From: Cinclus cinclus
Taxonomy: Eukaryota; Chordata; Aves; Passeriformes; Cinclidae
Reading direction: 5' to 3'
Length of the DNA stretch: 64,000 bases
NCBI RefSeq assembly: GCF_963662255.1
Contig: NC_085059.1
Coordinates: 5,489,234-5,553,233 of the forward strand
Part shown: one piece after another, positions 35,320-46,981 of the stretch
How the letters are laid out: the number at the start of each line of letters is the position of its first letter
Position numbering within the stretch: position 1 is the stretch's first letter
Made by a program: the position numbers and the translations under genes
The notes under the pieces: model-generated
Databases searched by the model: none
What the model saw: only the letters and a program-made list of their open reading frames with translations
Told to the model about the DNA's origin: nothing

Positions 35320-37108
35320 GCCCCGAGGACGCCTCGGCCGCCACGGCGCCCGCCTCCGCCGCCGAGCCCGCGGGCGGCAGCAGCAGCGCCGGCGCGTTGT
35401 CGTTCTCGTCCAGCACGAAGAGCTGCACCGTGGCGTTGCCGCACAGCGGCGGCTCCCCCGCGTCCACCGCGCGCACCTCGAACTGCAGCACCTGCAGCTC
35501 CTCGTAGTCCAAGGGCTGCAGCGCCCACAGCCGCCCGCTCTCCGCGTCCACCGACACGTAGCTCGACGCCGCACGCCACCCGCCGCCCACGGCCCCCGAC
35601 GACCACGACGGAGCCGCGGCCCCGCCGCCCACGCCGCCCTCCCACACCGAGTAGCTCACGCGCCCGTTGCCCGCCTCGTCCGGGTCCCGCGCCCACAGCC
35701 GCGCCAGCTCCGCGCCCGCCGCGTTGTTCTCCCGCGCCAGCACCGTGTACACGGCCTGCGAGAACGCGGGCGCGTTGTCGTTCACGTCCGACACCGGCAC
35801 CCGCAGCCCGCGGCTGGCGCGCAGCGCCGGCGCCCCGCCGTCCTCCGCACGCACCTCCACCTCGTACTCCGACACCCGCTCCCGGTCCAGCGCCTCGCGC
35901 AGCACCAGCGAGTACGAGCCCGCGAACGTCGCCTCCAGACCGAACGGCGACGCCGGCCACACCCAGCACCGCACGCGCCCGTTCGCCCCCGAGTCTCGGT
36001 CCGACACGCTCAGCAGGGCCACCACCGTCCCCACCGACGCGTCCTCCGACACCGGCACCGACAGCGACGTCACCCACACCTCCGGCGCGTTGTCGTTCAC
36101 GTCCAGTACCTCCAGCACCACCTTGCAGTGACCCGACAGCGGAGGCGTCCCCTTATCTGTCGCTTCGATCTGTATCTCATATGAACGAATCTCTTCATAG
36201 TCCACGGTGCCCGCCAGATGTATGTCACCCGTCCTCGCATTTAAAAGGAAAATCTTTATCCCATTCTCAGGAAAAGTATTACTGACACTAAATGTCACTT
36301 CACCATTACTTCCCAAATCCGGATCTGTGGCATTCACCCTTGCTACAAGCGTTCCCAAGCCTGCATTCTCTGGCACCTGCATTTTATACACCGACTGGTT
36401 GAACTGCGGCGCGTTGTCGTTTGCATCCAGCACCGAGATCAGCAGCTCCATTGTCCCTGACAGAGACGGCCGGCCCCCGTCACTCGCCGTCAGCACCAAC
36501 CGGTGCACGGGAATCGTCTCCCGGTCCAGAGATTTCGTGAGCACCAGGAATAGGGATTCTCGGTATTCCTCACTCCGGTGCAAATCCAGAGAGAAATGCT
36601 CGCTGGGGCTGAGTGTGTAGGAGAGCTGCGCGTTCTCTCCGACATCCGCATCCGACGCGCCCTCCAGCGGGAAACGAGACCCCGGCACAGACGATTCCGC
36701 GATGCTGAGGTTTTTTCGGGCGGCGGGGAAGACGGGGGCATTGTCGTTGATGTCGGTGACCTCCAGCTGCACATGGAAGACGCGCAGCGGCCGCTCCAGC
36801 AGCACCTCCAGGCGCAGCGCGCACGGCGCGCTCTTGCCGCACAGCTCCTCCCGGTCGAGCCGCGAGCTCACCAGCAGCGCGCCGCTCGCCCCGCTCACCT
36901 CCACGCTCGCCCGCCGGCCCTGCGCCACCAGCCGCAGCCGCCGCGCCTCCGCCTCGCCCGCCTCCAGCCCCAGGTCCTGCGCCAGACGGCCCACCACCGT
37001 GCCGGCCTTGGCTTCCTCCGGCACCGAGTACCGCACCTGCCCGCCCGCCAGCGCCCAGGCCGCCTGCAGCACCAGCACCCGCAGCACCGCACCACAACGC
37101 TCGCCCAT
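34565..37108 (-). CDS. PCDHA: Protocadherin alpha variable exon, copy 6 (first in transcription order)
   Basis: The exon encodes 848 residues from ATG 37108-37106 to ACG|GTCAGT at 34565/34564. It is the most 5' alpha exon of the array in transcription order, because no further alpha exon is seen up to the delta-like gene at 59.7 kb. EC2 is private (SLDLHRSEEYRESLFLVL), as is EC3 (SNTFPENGIKIFLLNARTGD, then VDYEEIRSYEIQIEATDKG). The EC1/EC2 junction reads APVFPAARKN. The cytoplasmic end has KDAQPEPS, where copies 2-5 have KDTQPEPS. Its 3' flank (34466-34564) is almost identical to the 3' flank of copy 2 (6935-7033), while its 5' flank is unrelated to that of copy 2. Confidence 0.95.
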
Positions 37109-37705
37109 CCCTGCACGCACCGCCGCCGCTGCTCTCGCTCCACCCGCCGCCGCCGCCGCTGCGGCTCTGGCTGCCGGCCCCGGCACGGGCCCCGCACGGC
37201 TCCCCGCCGCCGCCCGGACGCACCGGCTCTGCTGCCCGGCCCGCGCCGCCCCCCCGCGCTCACAGCCGGGCTCTCCGCCGCACCGGGGCGGAGCCGCCCA
37301 CACGCCGTTCCTGAGCCTGCAGCGACACCGTGCGCTGCTCCGCCGCCTCACATGCACCGTCATGGCCACCCCCTCTGCTTTTTCTCTTCCAACTGTAATC
37401 CAATTTCTTTCTATCTTTCTTTTCTCATTTGTCTTTCTGTCTTCTTCGTTGTTTCTCCCTTCTTTTCGCTTTCTCGTTTAGCCTTCAGTATTTTCCCAGT
37501 TTTCTCTTATAGTTTTTTCTTTCTCTTTTACTTTCCTTTCTTCTTTCTTCTCTTTGTTCTCGTTTTCGTCCTTGCGTCATCCTGCCCTATCCTTTTCTTC
37601 CCTTTTCTTTCTCTTTCGATCCTTCTCTCTTCCTTACCCCTGCTGGTAGCTCGTTCGTTGTCTCCGGCGCCGCGGTGGAGATCATCGAACACGAGCGATC
37701 AGCAC
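37109..37705 (-). promoter_or_regulatory. Leader and candidate promoter of alpha copy 6
   Basis: The shared leader ends near 37350 and is followed by about 270 bp of CT-rich plus-strand sequence. The GCGCCGGAGAC block is near 37660. The aligned box reads GAATTAGTGCTGATCGC on the minus strand, with TGCT (37704-37701) in place of CGCT. Whether this lost base weakens CTCF binding is unknown. Confidence 0.45.
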
Positions 37706-38900
37706 TAATTCGGGACATCTGCGCCGGATGCGGTGCTCTCAGCAAGGCGGACGTTTTTAGGGATCAGCTCCGTTCCGCTTCTAGTCCTAATTTCCGTTCG
37801 TGTTGGTCATCTCGTCTGCCTCACTCTTTCCTTTCTTCTTTACTCATTTACGGATATATATTCCTTCTTGGCTTTCTCATTTATTCCTATATTCTTCTGC
37901 TATATGTTTGGTGCACTCTTGTCATGTAATTTATGGTTTCATCCTGTTTTCTTTTCTTTGTAATCTCTTTTGCCTCATTTCTTCCTCTCTCATCTTCCTT
38001 TCTTTCTGTGTGCAGTGATACTGTCAGTGACATATTACTAAAATAGATTAAGGTTTCTTCTGTTCTCTCTTTCTTTCCATTTATTTCTTCATCCTTCACT
38101 TCTCTTTTATTTCTGCATTGTTTCTTCCTTCTTTGTCTTCTTTCTCATAATCTTCATTTTCCCCGATTCCTTCTCTTCTTCTCTTTTTGTCTCTCCTTTG
38201 TCTCTAATCATCTAATTTTTCATACGATTACGTCACTCTCCACATGGAGTACGGACATTTCTTTTGGCAGGAGCTCCCCTTCCTCCTTCCTGCCGACTTT
38301 CATCTCTCCAGATGAGGAATAAACTTCCTGCTTTTCTGCAATTCATGCAAGACAGACAGACGCTGGATTCTCCATCGTTTCCCTCCCCTTTTAGAAGATG
38401 GACACATACCTGAACCTGTTATCTCAATTAAGAAAATCCGCCTCACTCCGATAGAGTAGCCCAAGCCGCAGATATTTCGACATCGGCCCAAAAGGCTTCG
38501 ATTACACCAAACAACGCAGGGATTGTTTGAATCTTTCCTGCGAAGATTCAAACCCATCAGAGCCCAGCACACCAATCCTTCAAGAATGCTGAAAAAGCAC
38601 CACAGCTCCTGTGCACTATTCATACAGCTCGGTGAAGAGCTGATCTTGCAGCCTCCTTTTCCACCTGCATGATGAATGGTGAGCTCTTGCTTCTCCTTTC
38701 AGGCAGATAAGCTCTGCCAGGGCACAGCAAGAACCTCCCTGTGCAGGGGTAGAGATGTCCAGCTAGGCAGACAGACGTTCTGCAGTTTGTCACTAATGAC
38801 ACAGCCCACGTGCTACGCAGCATCTCCTTTCCTCAGGGAAGACTCTTCCCGGCTCAAATTCAGCCGCCCAATGGCAAATCCCCAATCCCTACTCCGTGCA
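37706..38900. other. Alpha spacer block F, edge of the tandem array
   Basis: There is a diverged but clear relation to block A at 38220-38345 (ATTACGTCAC against ATTACATCAC, and CTTTCATCTCTCCAG) and at 38610-38760 (promoter-distal segment with GAAGAGCTG and GATGAATG). Similarity fades near 38.9 kb, which I take as the upstream limit of the duplicated alpha units. The first 500 bp is CT-rich on the plus strand. Confidence 0.6.
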
Positions 38901-41650
38901 ACTCCGAGGGAAGGATCACTGCCACAGTACACAAACACTACCTCACCACAACAACATTCCTCATTAATGGAAAAAAAAATTAAAAAAGGTCTCCCTTTCT
39001 CCATCTCGGCAAAACCTATTTTGTGGCTGTGGGAAGATTTTGTACCACTATTTGAAGCTTCAGGGCAAAATCCTCCATGTGCCCACACAACTCTCCCCTG
39101 CACTCGTTCACATTTGCCCCCTGCTCATGGGCCCCGCAGGCAGCACCTCCCTCAGGAGCACTAAGGACAAGAATAACTTCTGCTGTTACATCTGTAACTT
39201 GTCTACACAAGCCACGGTTTAAAACACTATTAAATACGATTGTGCTACTCACCTGTTTGTGTTCCTGCTTTATTTATCTCCACGGTGCTGGTTCATTCGG
39301 AAACCTGCTGCTGAAGGCAGTCAGGCTTTCTGTGGATGTAAATGATATCTTGATTCCAGATCCATCCCCGATGTCATTTTTGTCTGGGCTATGCCATCAA
39401 TGCAAAGATTAATTCTTCCTACTGTGTCTTTGTAACTTACCTGCATTTTCGTATCTCCCCGAGGAAGACATTCAGACAGTTTATGTTTCATATCCCAAAC
39501 CCTGATGGAATTAGGCTTTGAAGATAAAGAGTGGTCCTCTCCTCCAGCGCTTCTCTCGAGTGGAGCAGCCCACGGTAAATATCAAAAGGAGCCTCTGGCA
39601 GGCACTGCTGCTGCCGAGGAATCGGGTTTATTAAACACACTAGCACATCCTTTTCTCATTCCTAACATCCACGGGTTTTGTCCTCTTCCTCGGATCAGGC
39701 TGGCAGATCCACACTCTCCTTACCATAGACCACAGGCAAACAGACACAGGCAAACCCATTCTATCAAGTAGAAAAACATTTGTTAACTTATCCGAGGTGC
39801 AGGGAACAGGATGGATCATTCTGATAACATAAGACTGGCGAGAAAATCCCGCACAGCACAATTTTTGTCAGGTTGATCTGGAGACATGTTCATGAATTCG
39901 TGAGTTTCCTGGGGTTTCCTGGCAGTGTATTTCAATTTCTGCAGCAAAACGAAATAATGGTTTGGGTAGAGATCACTGCCTTGACTCGTGGATAGGAAGA
40001 GATGCTGGGGATGATCTTCTATCAACAAATCAATCATGTTTGCTCCATGTGAGTCCAGGACGAGAGGTTTTTAAGCAGGACTGATTTTGGCCTTTGGCTT
40101 GCTTTTCTTGGCTTGTTCATTTGTTTTATTTGTTTGTTTGGGGTTTTTGTTCGGTTGGTTTTGGGGTTTTTGTTTGTTCGGTTTTATTTTTGTGGTGAGT
40201 TCGTTTCGATTGATAGGGGGTCGTCCCCCCCCCCCCCCCTTACCTATTTGCTAAATTAATTCACTTACCTGGAATAAGTAGGTCTTCTCTGGAGAAGCAT
40301 TTCATGCCGTGCTCGTGGAGGTGAAAATGCAATGCTGATGTAAGCAAATTCGATCTAGAAGTCTCTTGAGAGCTTTACTAGGTTGGGATTGCTGTATGTA
40401 AAATGTAGTAGGATGTTTTTAATCAATAAAACAGCTGTTTATGAGGTGACAAGCATTGACGTCGAGGACATAGGACACGGTGTCCTTTTTATTTTGGTCC
40501 GAACACCTGTCTATATAATTTTCATACCCACCAAGTAGCAGCTTTACTAAATGGTCCCACAATGCCGGATATCTGAGCTTAGCTGGAAATAGAAATGTTT
40601 CTAAACGCAAAGACAGAGTGAAAGACTCCAAGATCACCTACAGGAAGAGCTGTTTCTTACTTATTCGGATCCAGTCCATGCGGGATTCTCACACTGATGA
40701 AATCCAGCTACTACCTGAGTAGCAGTGGAGTAATAGGTGACATTGGCGGATCCCTAGGCATTTTAGTGTTACATAACTACCACAGATGCACAATTAAGTG
40801 TCTTTTACACCACCTGCACCTATAAGGGCAACCCAAAAGGTCATAAGAAAAAGCTGAAGCGATCCTGCAAAAAAGCACGTGAATTGGTGGAAGGTTTGGT
40901 TTAGCTATTTCAACTTTGGTCAGCCTCAGAGCAATCCCAGTACCTCTGATTACAGATCCACAGCGAGGATCTGTAAAAAAAATCAGCATAAACTACTTGT
41001 CTTAACATCCTGAAAACCCACGAAGTGCCTGAGTGTTACTCTGAGCCTTCTTCATTAGGTAGGAATGGATGAAAGCCTGGTTAAAGTCCTGAAAAATAAC
41101 AGCCACGTGTTTCGACATCCCAAGTTCAGAACATCCATCAGAACTCACGGCCTGACCACTGCACTTTTAGAAGAGCAAATACAGCGGCAAACACAAGTCA
41201 AAAGGTTCGCCTCCCATTGTTCTTTAGAGAGTGGAGAGACACACAGACTTTTCGAGGGGTGTTCGGAGTGCTCTATTTAGACCCGGGCTGAAATTAGATC
41301 ATTACTCAAGTCACACTTGGTGACGAGAAATGGAGAATTGGCAAGAGAAGGAAAACCGCAGTTCCGACAGAATCGCTCCCAAGTGTCATACAGGACACTT
41401 CCAGCTCTAGCACCCCAAGATGGAAAATACCGCACAGCAGCTCCACGTCAGCCGCCTCAGGGCGACTGTCTCCGCCGACGAGATCTGGAAAGAAAAGCTC
41501 GCTCCCTTCAGAAGGGCAGACGAGTCCCGAACTCCTATCGTCGGATTTATCTTTGTGTCTTTCTCAGCTCTTTAGCGCAGTTTAGCGGATAGAACACGGC
41601 ACAGAAAAGCCGGGTCTGGTTTCAAAGCACTCTGCGGCCGAAAGCTCTTC
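38901..41650. other. Intergenic, no gene recognised
   Basis: This is unique-looking sequence of ordinary composition. It includes a T/G-rich stretch at about 40094-40200 and a run of 15 C at 40225-40239. No open frame resembles a known protein. Confidence 0.5.
40225..40239. repeat. Poly-C run next to a T/G-rich tract
   Basis: Fifteen consecutive C on the plus strand follow a roughly 100-bp tract of TTTG/GGGGTTTTT-like sequence (40094-40200). It may cause length errors in sequencing. Confidence 0.8.
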
Positions 41651-41699
41651 TACCATTGAAGAGTACCCTAAGCACCGAACAAGGACTGCTCACAGGATC

Positions 41700-43310
41700 C
41701 TATCGGTCTCTCAGTGAGGCATTCCTCCCTGGACAATGCGAGTGGGGGACGAGGAAGGAGATGCCGGCGTGGCTCAGCGGCTGGAGCACCCACGCCGCGG
41801 CGTTTCTTCTGCACATCAACACCAGCAGTCACCGAAGAGAAGGGGTCAGGCTCAGAGAGCGGGGAACGGGCAACAAACGCGCCCCCTTATCCCTCGGGAA
41901 CGCTGCCTTCGCCGTCTTCGGGATGCTGGCAGAGCTGAAGTCCCGACCCTCTTCGGGAAGCTGCTGGCGATGCCGGTGACCGGACCTGCGGTCGGCCCCG
42001 AGCTATTCCGCTCTCCCGAGCCTTGTCAGCTCCTCCATTCTCCCCGCAGCGGCCCAGCTCCCCGCTCGGCCGGGTTTCCTCAATCCTCAGGAAGAGAAGA
42101 GCGGCACCACCAATGGGAAAGCGCGTTACTAAAATATATAAACCAAAAGAAAATAAAAATAATAATGATAATAAAACAATATCAGTGCCAAGACACTCCC
42201 CAGGCAGTACAGCCCCTCCTGGCGCGCACGGAGCCTCTCTCGGTCCCGGGGCGCTCCGAGGCCGGGCGGAGCTCGCTTCCCTCCGCCTCCCTTGTCCGCC
42301 CCGCCCGCCGGAAGCTCCCGGCCACCCTCGCTCCATCGGCGGCGGCGGATCCGGGATCGGCGTCTCTGGCAGGGGGCGGAGATGGAGCCAGAGCCCCGAG
42401 CGCGTCCGGGCTCTGCTCATCCCCCGCTGGCAGCGGCTCTTCCTTCGCTGTCTTTCTCTCTCTTCTGTCGCTTGGGGTGTCGTCCTCAATCGCCCTCTGT
42501 TTCGGCTAGAACCTGCCTGGGGTTTATGGAAGCCGAGATTTTCTCACGTGTTAAGAGTTTTAGGGATATGGTGCCTGCCTGCTGGCCGCTGCCGGATTCT
42601 CCCTCTAAGGGAGACACATCTGCCCACACAGATACGGGGGAGGCAGAGATGTCCTTCAGCGCGAAACATTTTGGTGGCTTATTCCGCCATGAGACCTCCT
42701 GCCATAACCACTCCAGGCTCCCAGCCTTGCTCAGTTGACATAAGTGACATCCAGACACTGACAGTAGCCCAGGGAGTCCCGACCACCGGCACCGAGCCCT
42801 GGCCGCCGGCTGAAGGTGATCAGCTCTGCTCGCTCCTTCGCTGCTCAGCGCGGGGAGCTGAGCTGAAAATCCTCCGAGAAAACACATGAGGCTCCCTTAC
42901 AGGTGGAGGATAAAACGTGGAGAACAGTATTTACGGGCGGCAATTAGGACTGAGCCAGAGGAAAAGTGGGAGAGATCCCTGCCCGGGGGTGGGGACACAA
43001 GGCAGCCCCTGGGAGAGGGGCTTCTATGGAGCACGACCCTTTGGAAAGGATCTCGAAAAAGAGCTTGAGTTCCCAGGCCGAGCCTATGAGGTTTGGAGAG
43101 ATGATGCCCCAGCCGGGCCTGAATCCCCGTTCTTTGCGGATCCACGCGGGTCCTGTCCCGGGGGTGAGGGAACCTCCGTGTTGACCCTCCCTGGAAAAGC
43201 CGTGCGGAGATCGGGCACGCCGGGAAGCCGGCTGGCCGATCCCATTGCTTTTCATTTGCTAAATTCATCCCCTAGACACCATTAGGGCCGCCGCCCGGGA
43301 GCAGATGGTT
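41700..43310. promoter_or_regulatory. CpG-island-like GC-rich segment in the gene-poor gap
   Basis: Two GC-rich parts (about 41700-42480 and 42940-43310) surround an AT-rich pocket. Within it, CCAAT (42108-42112) is followed on the plus strand by ATATATAAA (about 42136-42144), and AGGGGGCG (about 42370-42377) resembles part of a CTCF site. No coding exon is recognised on either strand. It could be a promoter of a non-coding RNA, an enhancer or a boundary element. Confidence 0.35.
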
Positions 43311-46213
43311 TCCCTCCATCCCGAGTTTCATCCCGGACAGATTGCATACAATTTATTAATAACCCAACAGATGCTCGGGCACTTTCCAGCTCAGATTATA
43401 TTTCCTGATTGCTCAAATCCCGGCGCGGGGGGGGCTATTCGTTTATCTTCCACCGTTCCTCTTTGTGCCTTACCCAGCACCGACCCTGCGAGGAGGGTGA
43501 AATCCTTGTGCCTGTGCCCCTGTCCAAATTCCGGGTGTAAGTGTCTAGTAACTAAACTAAAGGCTTGATGCCAGCCTTGGTTCGACCCTCCCAGCCCCGT
43601 GCCCGGAAGAAACAACGCTCTGGGCTGCCGGGGCCGCCCCACTTTCCCCCGGCATCCCACGGACAGAGCCCTCCGGTGCTGCCGGTGCTCGGCTCGCCAG
43701 TGTCTGGCCGTGATTCCCAGTAAAATATCAGGGATTTACGCCCTTTAATTCCAAGGGTTGTGCTAATTGGGCCGTGAAGAGCCAGGTTTGACCTCCCGAA
43801 GCTGTGGGGGATTGCTGTATCCAGGTGAAATTAAAACATCATCATGAAAAAACCATCGACACGAACTTCCCCAGCCTTGGGCAGTTCGGTCAGCGAAACA
43901 GGCAGAGCTGAGGGCCGGTAACTTCTTCTCCCTCACGAACACAGGGTCTTAAGAGAGGAGTATCTGTAATTTAAGGAGGGGGATGTACACGGAGATATAC
44001 AGGGCTTATGCCCTGTGAGACCCCTTCCGGAATGAGATAAAATGCTCTGAGCTCCAGAAAAAGCCATCACAGACTTCTCAGCAACGCTATGTTCAATTTT
44101 AATGTATAAAATGGGCTTTTCTTTGCTCTGTAGGGAGAAGCACAAAAGCAGCAGGTTGTTTATCCTACTGAATAAACTAAATGCAGGTCTCCGAGGGATC
44201 TTATGCAAACCACTTACCTTGAAACACAACCCCAAGGGAAAGTGAGCTATGGAGAGAGGCATAGTTAATGTTTTACATCTTCAAAGCCTCATTCGAGTGC
44301 CTGGCTCAGCACCAGCTACCATCAGGTATTGTGGAAGGTAGGGGCTGTGGTTAATTAGGAATGCAACAACCACTTTTAAGACATAGGTAACAGGAGATAT
44401 TTGGGGCTGGAGTTTATTGGAGCCTGAGGCAGGGGTTAACCCTAAAGGCTCAAGGCTAAAATTAAGTCTTGAGGCTGAAGGTTAATTGCTAAAGAGACAT
44501 TTGGAGGGAAAATGCATTTATTGTTAGGATGCACGCCACTGAGTAGCTTTAAAATAAAAATAGGCAATCATTTCTGCTCAGTGGTAAAAGGCACTTCACT
44601 TTCTGTGAATGCAGGTGAGAGATGCTCTCAGCAATAACAGCAGAAGAATATTAAAGTCTGTTACATTTTTCATAGCCCTTGACATTTGCAATATAATTCC
44701 ACATCCTTGCCTTCACCAAGCCAAACAGATTTAGTGCAGGGAGGAGTTTTCTTCATTTCAGCCTCTGTAAATAAAGTCAGAGAATGATGGGGTTGCAGGA
44801 AAAATAATTCCTTCCTCCTTGCTCTACAGCAAGAGGGAAGAGCGGCATGAAATGATGGGAAAGGAAATCAGGGTATAAAAGCTGAGGGTGTTGTGTTAAG
44901 ATGGCCAGAGAAGATGATGCAAAGTGGGGCTGTGGGCTGTCAGAGGCTGAGCTCTTTGCAGTTTCAGGCAGAATCCCTCTAATACCTTGCACTCAGAACC
45001 CATAGCAATTTCATTTCTTATCCAGAGGTTCCCCTAATACCTCAGGTTCCCTGAAATGTCCACCAGAAATGAGGTGCGGGGAAATTCCAACACTGGTACA
45101 GGTTTTGTGCTCAGATAGTAGCTTTTAAATCCAGTTTTTAATGCTTTGTCCATCCTTCTTCCTTGTTTCTATAATACCCACTACAAATATTATCCAGTGG
45201 CAGAAATTCTTAGAGTTGGTTAAGTTAGACAAATCTCTATCCATAGTTTTTTTTCTTTTGCTTTGCTGTACACCAGCTATGCAGGTCCTGAAAACCATCT
45301 CTTTTTTCTTTCACAGACCTTCCAAATACTTACATCCTGAATGAGTTTTCCTAGGTCCCAGAATAAAGCAGAGAATGAGCAAAACGTGCAACAAATAATT
45401 TTCTTTAAACTGATCAATGTTCTTCAATCACTCACCATTTCCTGTCACTGACAAATTGTCACCACAGTAAGTGAATCTTCTTAAGCCACACACACATTTT
45501 AAGGAAATGTAATTATGTGATCTGATGCTGTTTTGCTTTGTTTCTAGTCCTGACCTCCTCATTAATAAACTCGACAAAAGGGAAGTACAATCACAACCAA
45601 AATAATGGTTGCAAAGTAGAACCTTGTATCAAGCCAAACTAAAATTAGGATTCCCTTCCTACATTTTCCCCCTTTGTTCCCATCACAATTGCTTTGTGAA
45701 TGAAAGGCTCAGCTGTACTATTCATCACTTGGAGGGAAGAAACATCCATAAAGAAGAAACATCCATAACTTCCATAAATGGAAGCATCCTCTGAAAGATC
45801 AACAGGATAAACTTGCTGGAGAGAACTCAGTTTGGAATTTCAGCTGTCACCAGAGAAAAAGCATGTGGAAATGTTTGGGGAAGTGACAAAGAGGTGGGGA
45901 ACTGGAGCTCATGCAGCAGTAATTTCAAGTAGGAAAAAACGTTCATTATCTGCAGACTGCTTCTACCTGTACAGATATCTAAACAGGCACAGGTAGTGAT
46001 GTAGGGTCAGGCTCTGCAGGCTGTCCTTGTACAGTTTGAGAGGAAGACATTGAAGTTTTCTCTAAGGTACAAATCTGGTACAAACCTCTGTCTATATTCT
46101 AGACAGAAACAGTTGAATTATAAGTGATTGCAGAGGCTTGGGCAGTTTGGACAATTGCTATGACCAGTTGGCCCTCTTCCACATCTTAAATCACACTACA
46201 GTCTTAGCTAAAA
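43311..46213. other. Intergenic, no gene recognised
   Basis: I see no conserved coding frame, RNA gene or clear repeat. A GGTTCGACC motif near 43579 has no partner A-box, so it is not a tRNA. Confidence 0.5.
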
Positions 46214-46466
46214 TCCTCTCCTCTCCTCTCCTCTCCTCTCCTCTCCTCTCCTCTCCTCTCCTCTCCTCTCCTCTCCTCTCCTCTCCTCTCCTCTCCTCTC
46301 CTCTCCTCTCCTCTCCTCTCCTCTCCTCTCCTCTCCTCTCCTCTCCTCTCCTCTCCTCTCCTCTCCTCTCCTCTCCTCTCCTCTCCTCTCCTCTCCTCTC
46401 CTCTCCTCTCCTCTCCTCTCCTCTCCTCTCCTCTCCTCTCCTCTCCTCTCCTCTCCTCTCCTCTCC
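46214..46466. repeat. Pentanucleotide satellite (CTCTC)n
   Basis: This is an uninterrupted tandem repeat of CTCTC on the plus strand, about 253 bp or 50 units. All frames are open, so it produces artificial long reading frames. Confidence 0.98.
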
Positions 46467-46858
46467 CTTATATCCCCAAAACTTCCAGTGTTTAAACTCA
46501 GATGAATGGTTCTTGTCACAGAGACACTTCCTTCTGCTCAAGCAATACCAAAATTACAAGGCTACTCTAAATCTGAGGTGGGAGGCCAAAAATTTGGGTC
46601 AGCCAGCAGAGCCTGATGGGTGTGCAACTAATAGGAGGCATGATTAGTGCAGGGCACATCCAGGAGATTCCAGGGAAGCCAGGCTCCAAATGAGAGAAAC
46701 AAAAAATGGTTTGCTTGATAGCTCTGCAGAATGTTATCCTGGGCTATGTGTTGTACACAAATGTGGTGCAAATATGGAGGTGTCCAAATTGCCTTGTTTC
46801 TTGCTGTGGTCACAGCAATGTGTTTGGCTCTTTTGGGTTAATGAAAGCAAAATCTACC

Positions 46859-46981
46859 ATCATAGAATCCCAGAATAGTTGTGTTTAGAAGAGATCTCTG
46901 GACAGAATTTAGTGTGTCACGTTGTGTCCCCTGCCTCTGCTCACAGCAGTTTCCTCAGGACTGAATCCAATCACTGCTTTT
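46859..46981. mobile_element. CR1-like LINE fragment
   Basis: The segment starts ATCATAGAATCCCAGAATAG and continues through GAAGAGATCTCTGGA, CTGCTCACAGCAGT and CAGGACTGAATCCA. This order of motifs matches the 3' part of avian CR1 elements. It is old and truncated. The assignment is from memory of the CR1 consensus. Confidence 0.55.

Noticed and set aside
41763..41800. A-box-like TGGCTCAGCGG suggesting a tRNA
   Set aside because: No B-box follows and no cloverleaf can be drawn.
42023..42889. 288-codon plus-strand frame in the CpG-island-like segment
   Set aside because: It has no recognisable domain, and overlapping frames of similar length are open on both strands, as expected of GC-rich DNA.
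46138..46647. Open frames of 103-169 codons across the pentanucleotide satellite (also 51118-51631)
   Set aside because: They are purely translated CTCTC/GAGAG repeat.
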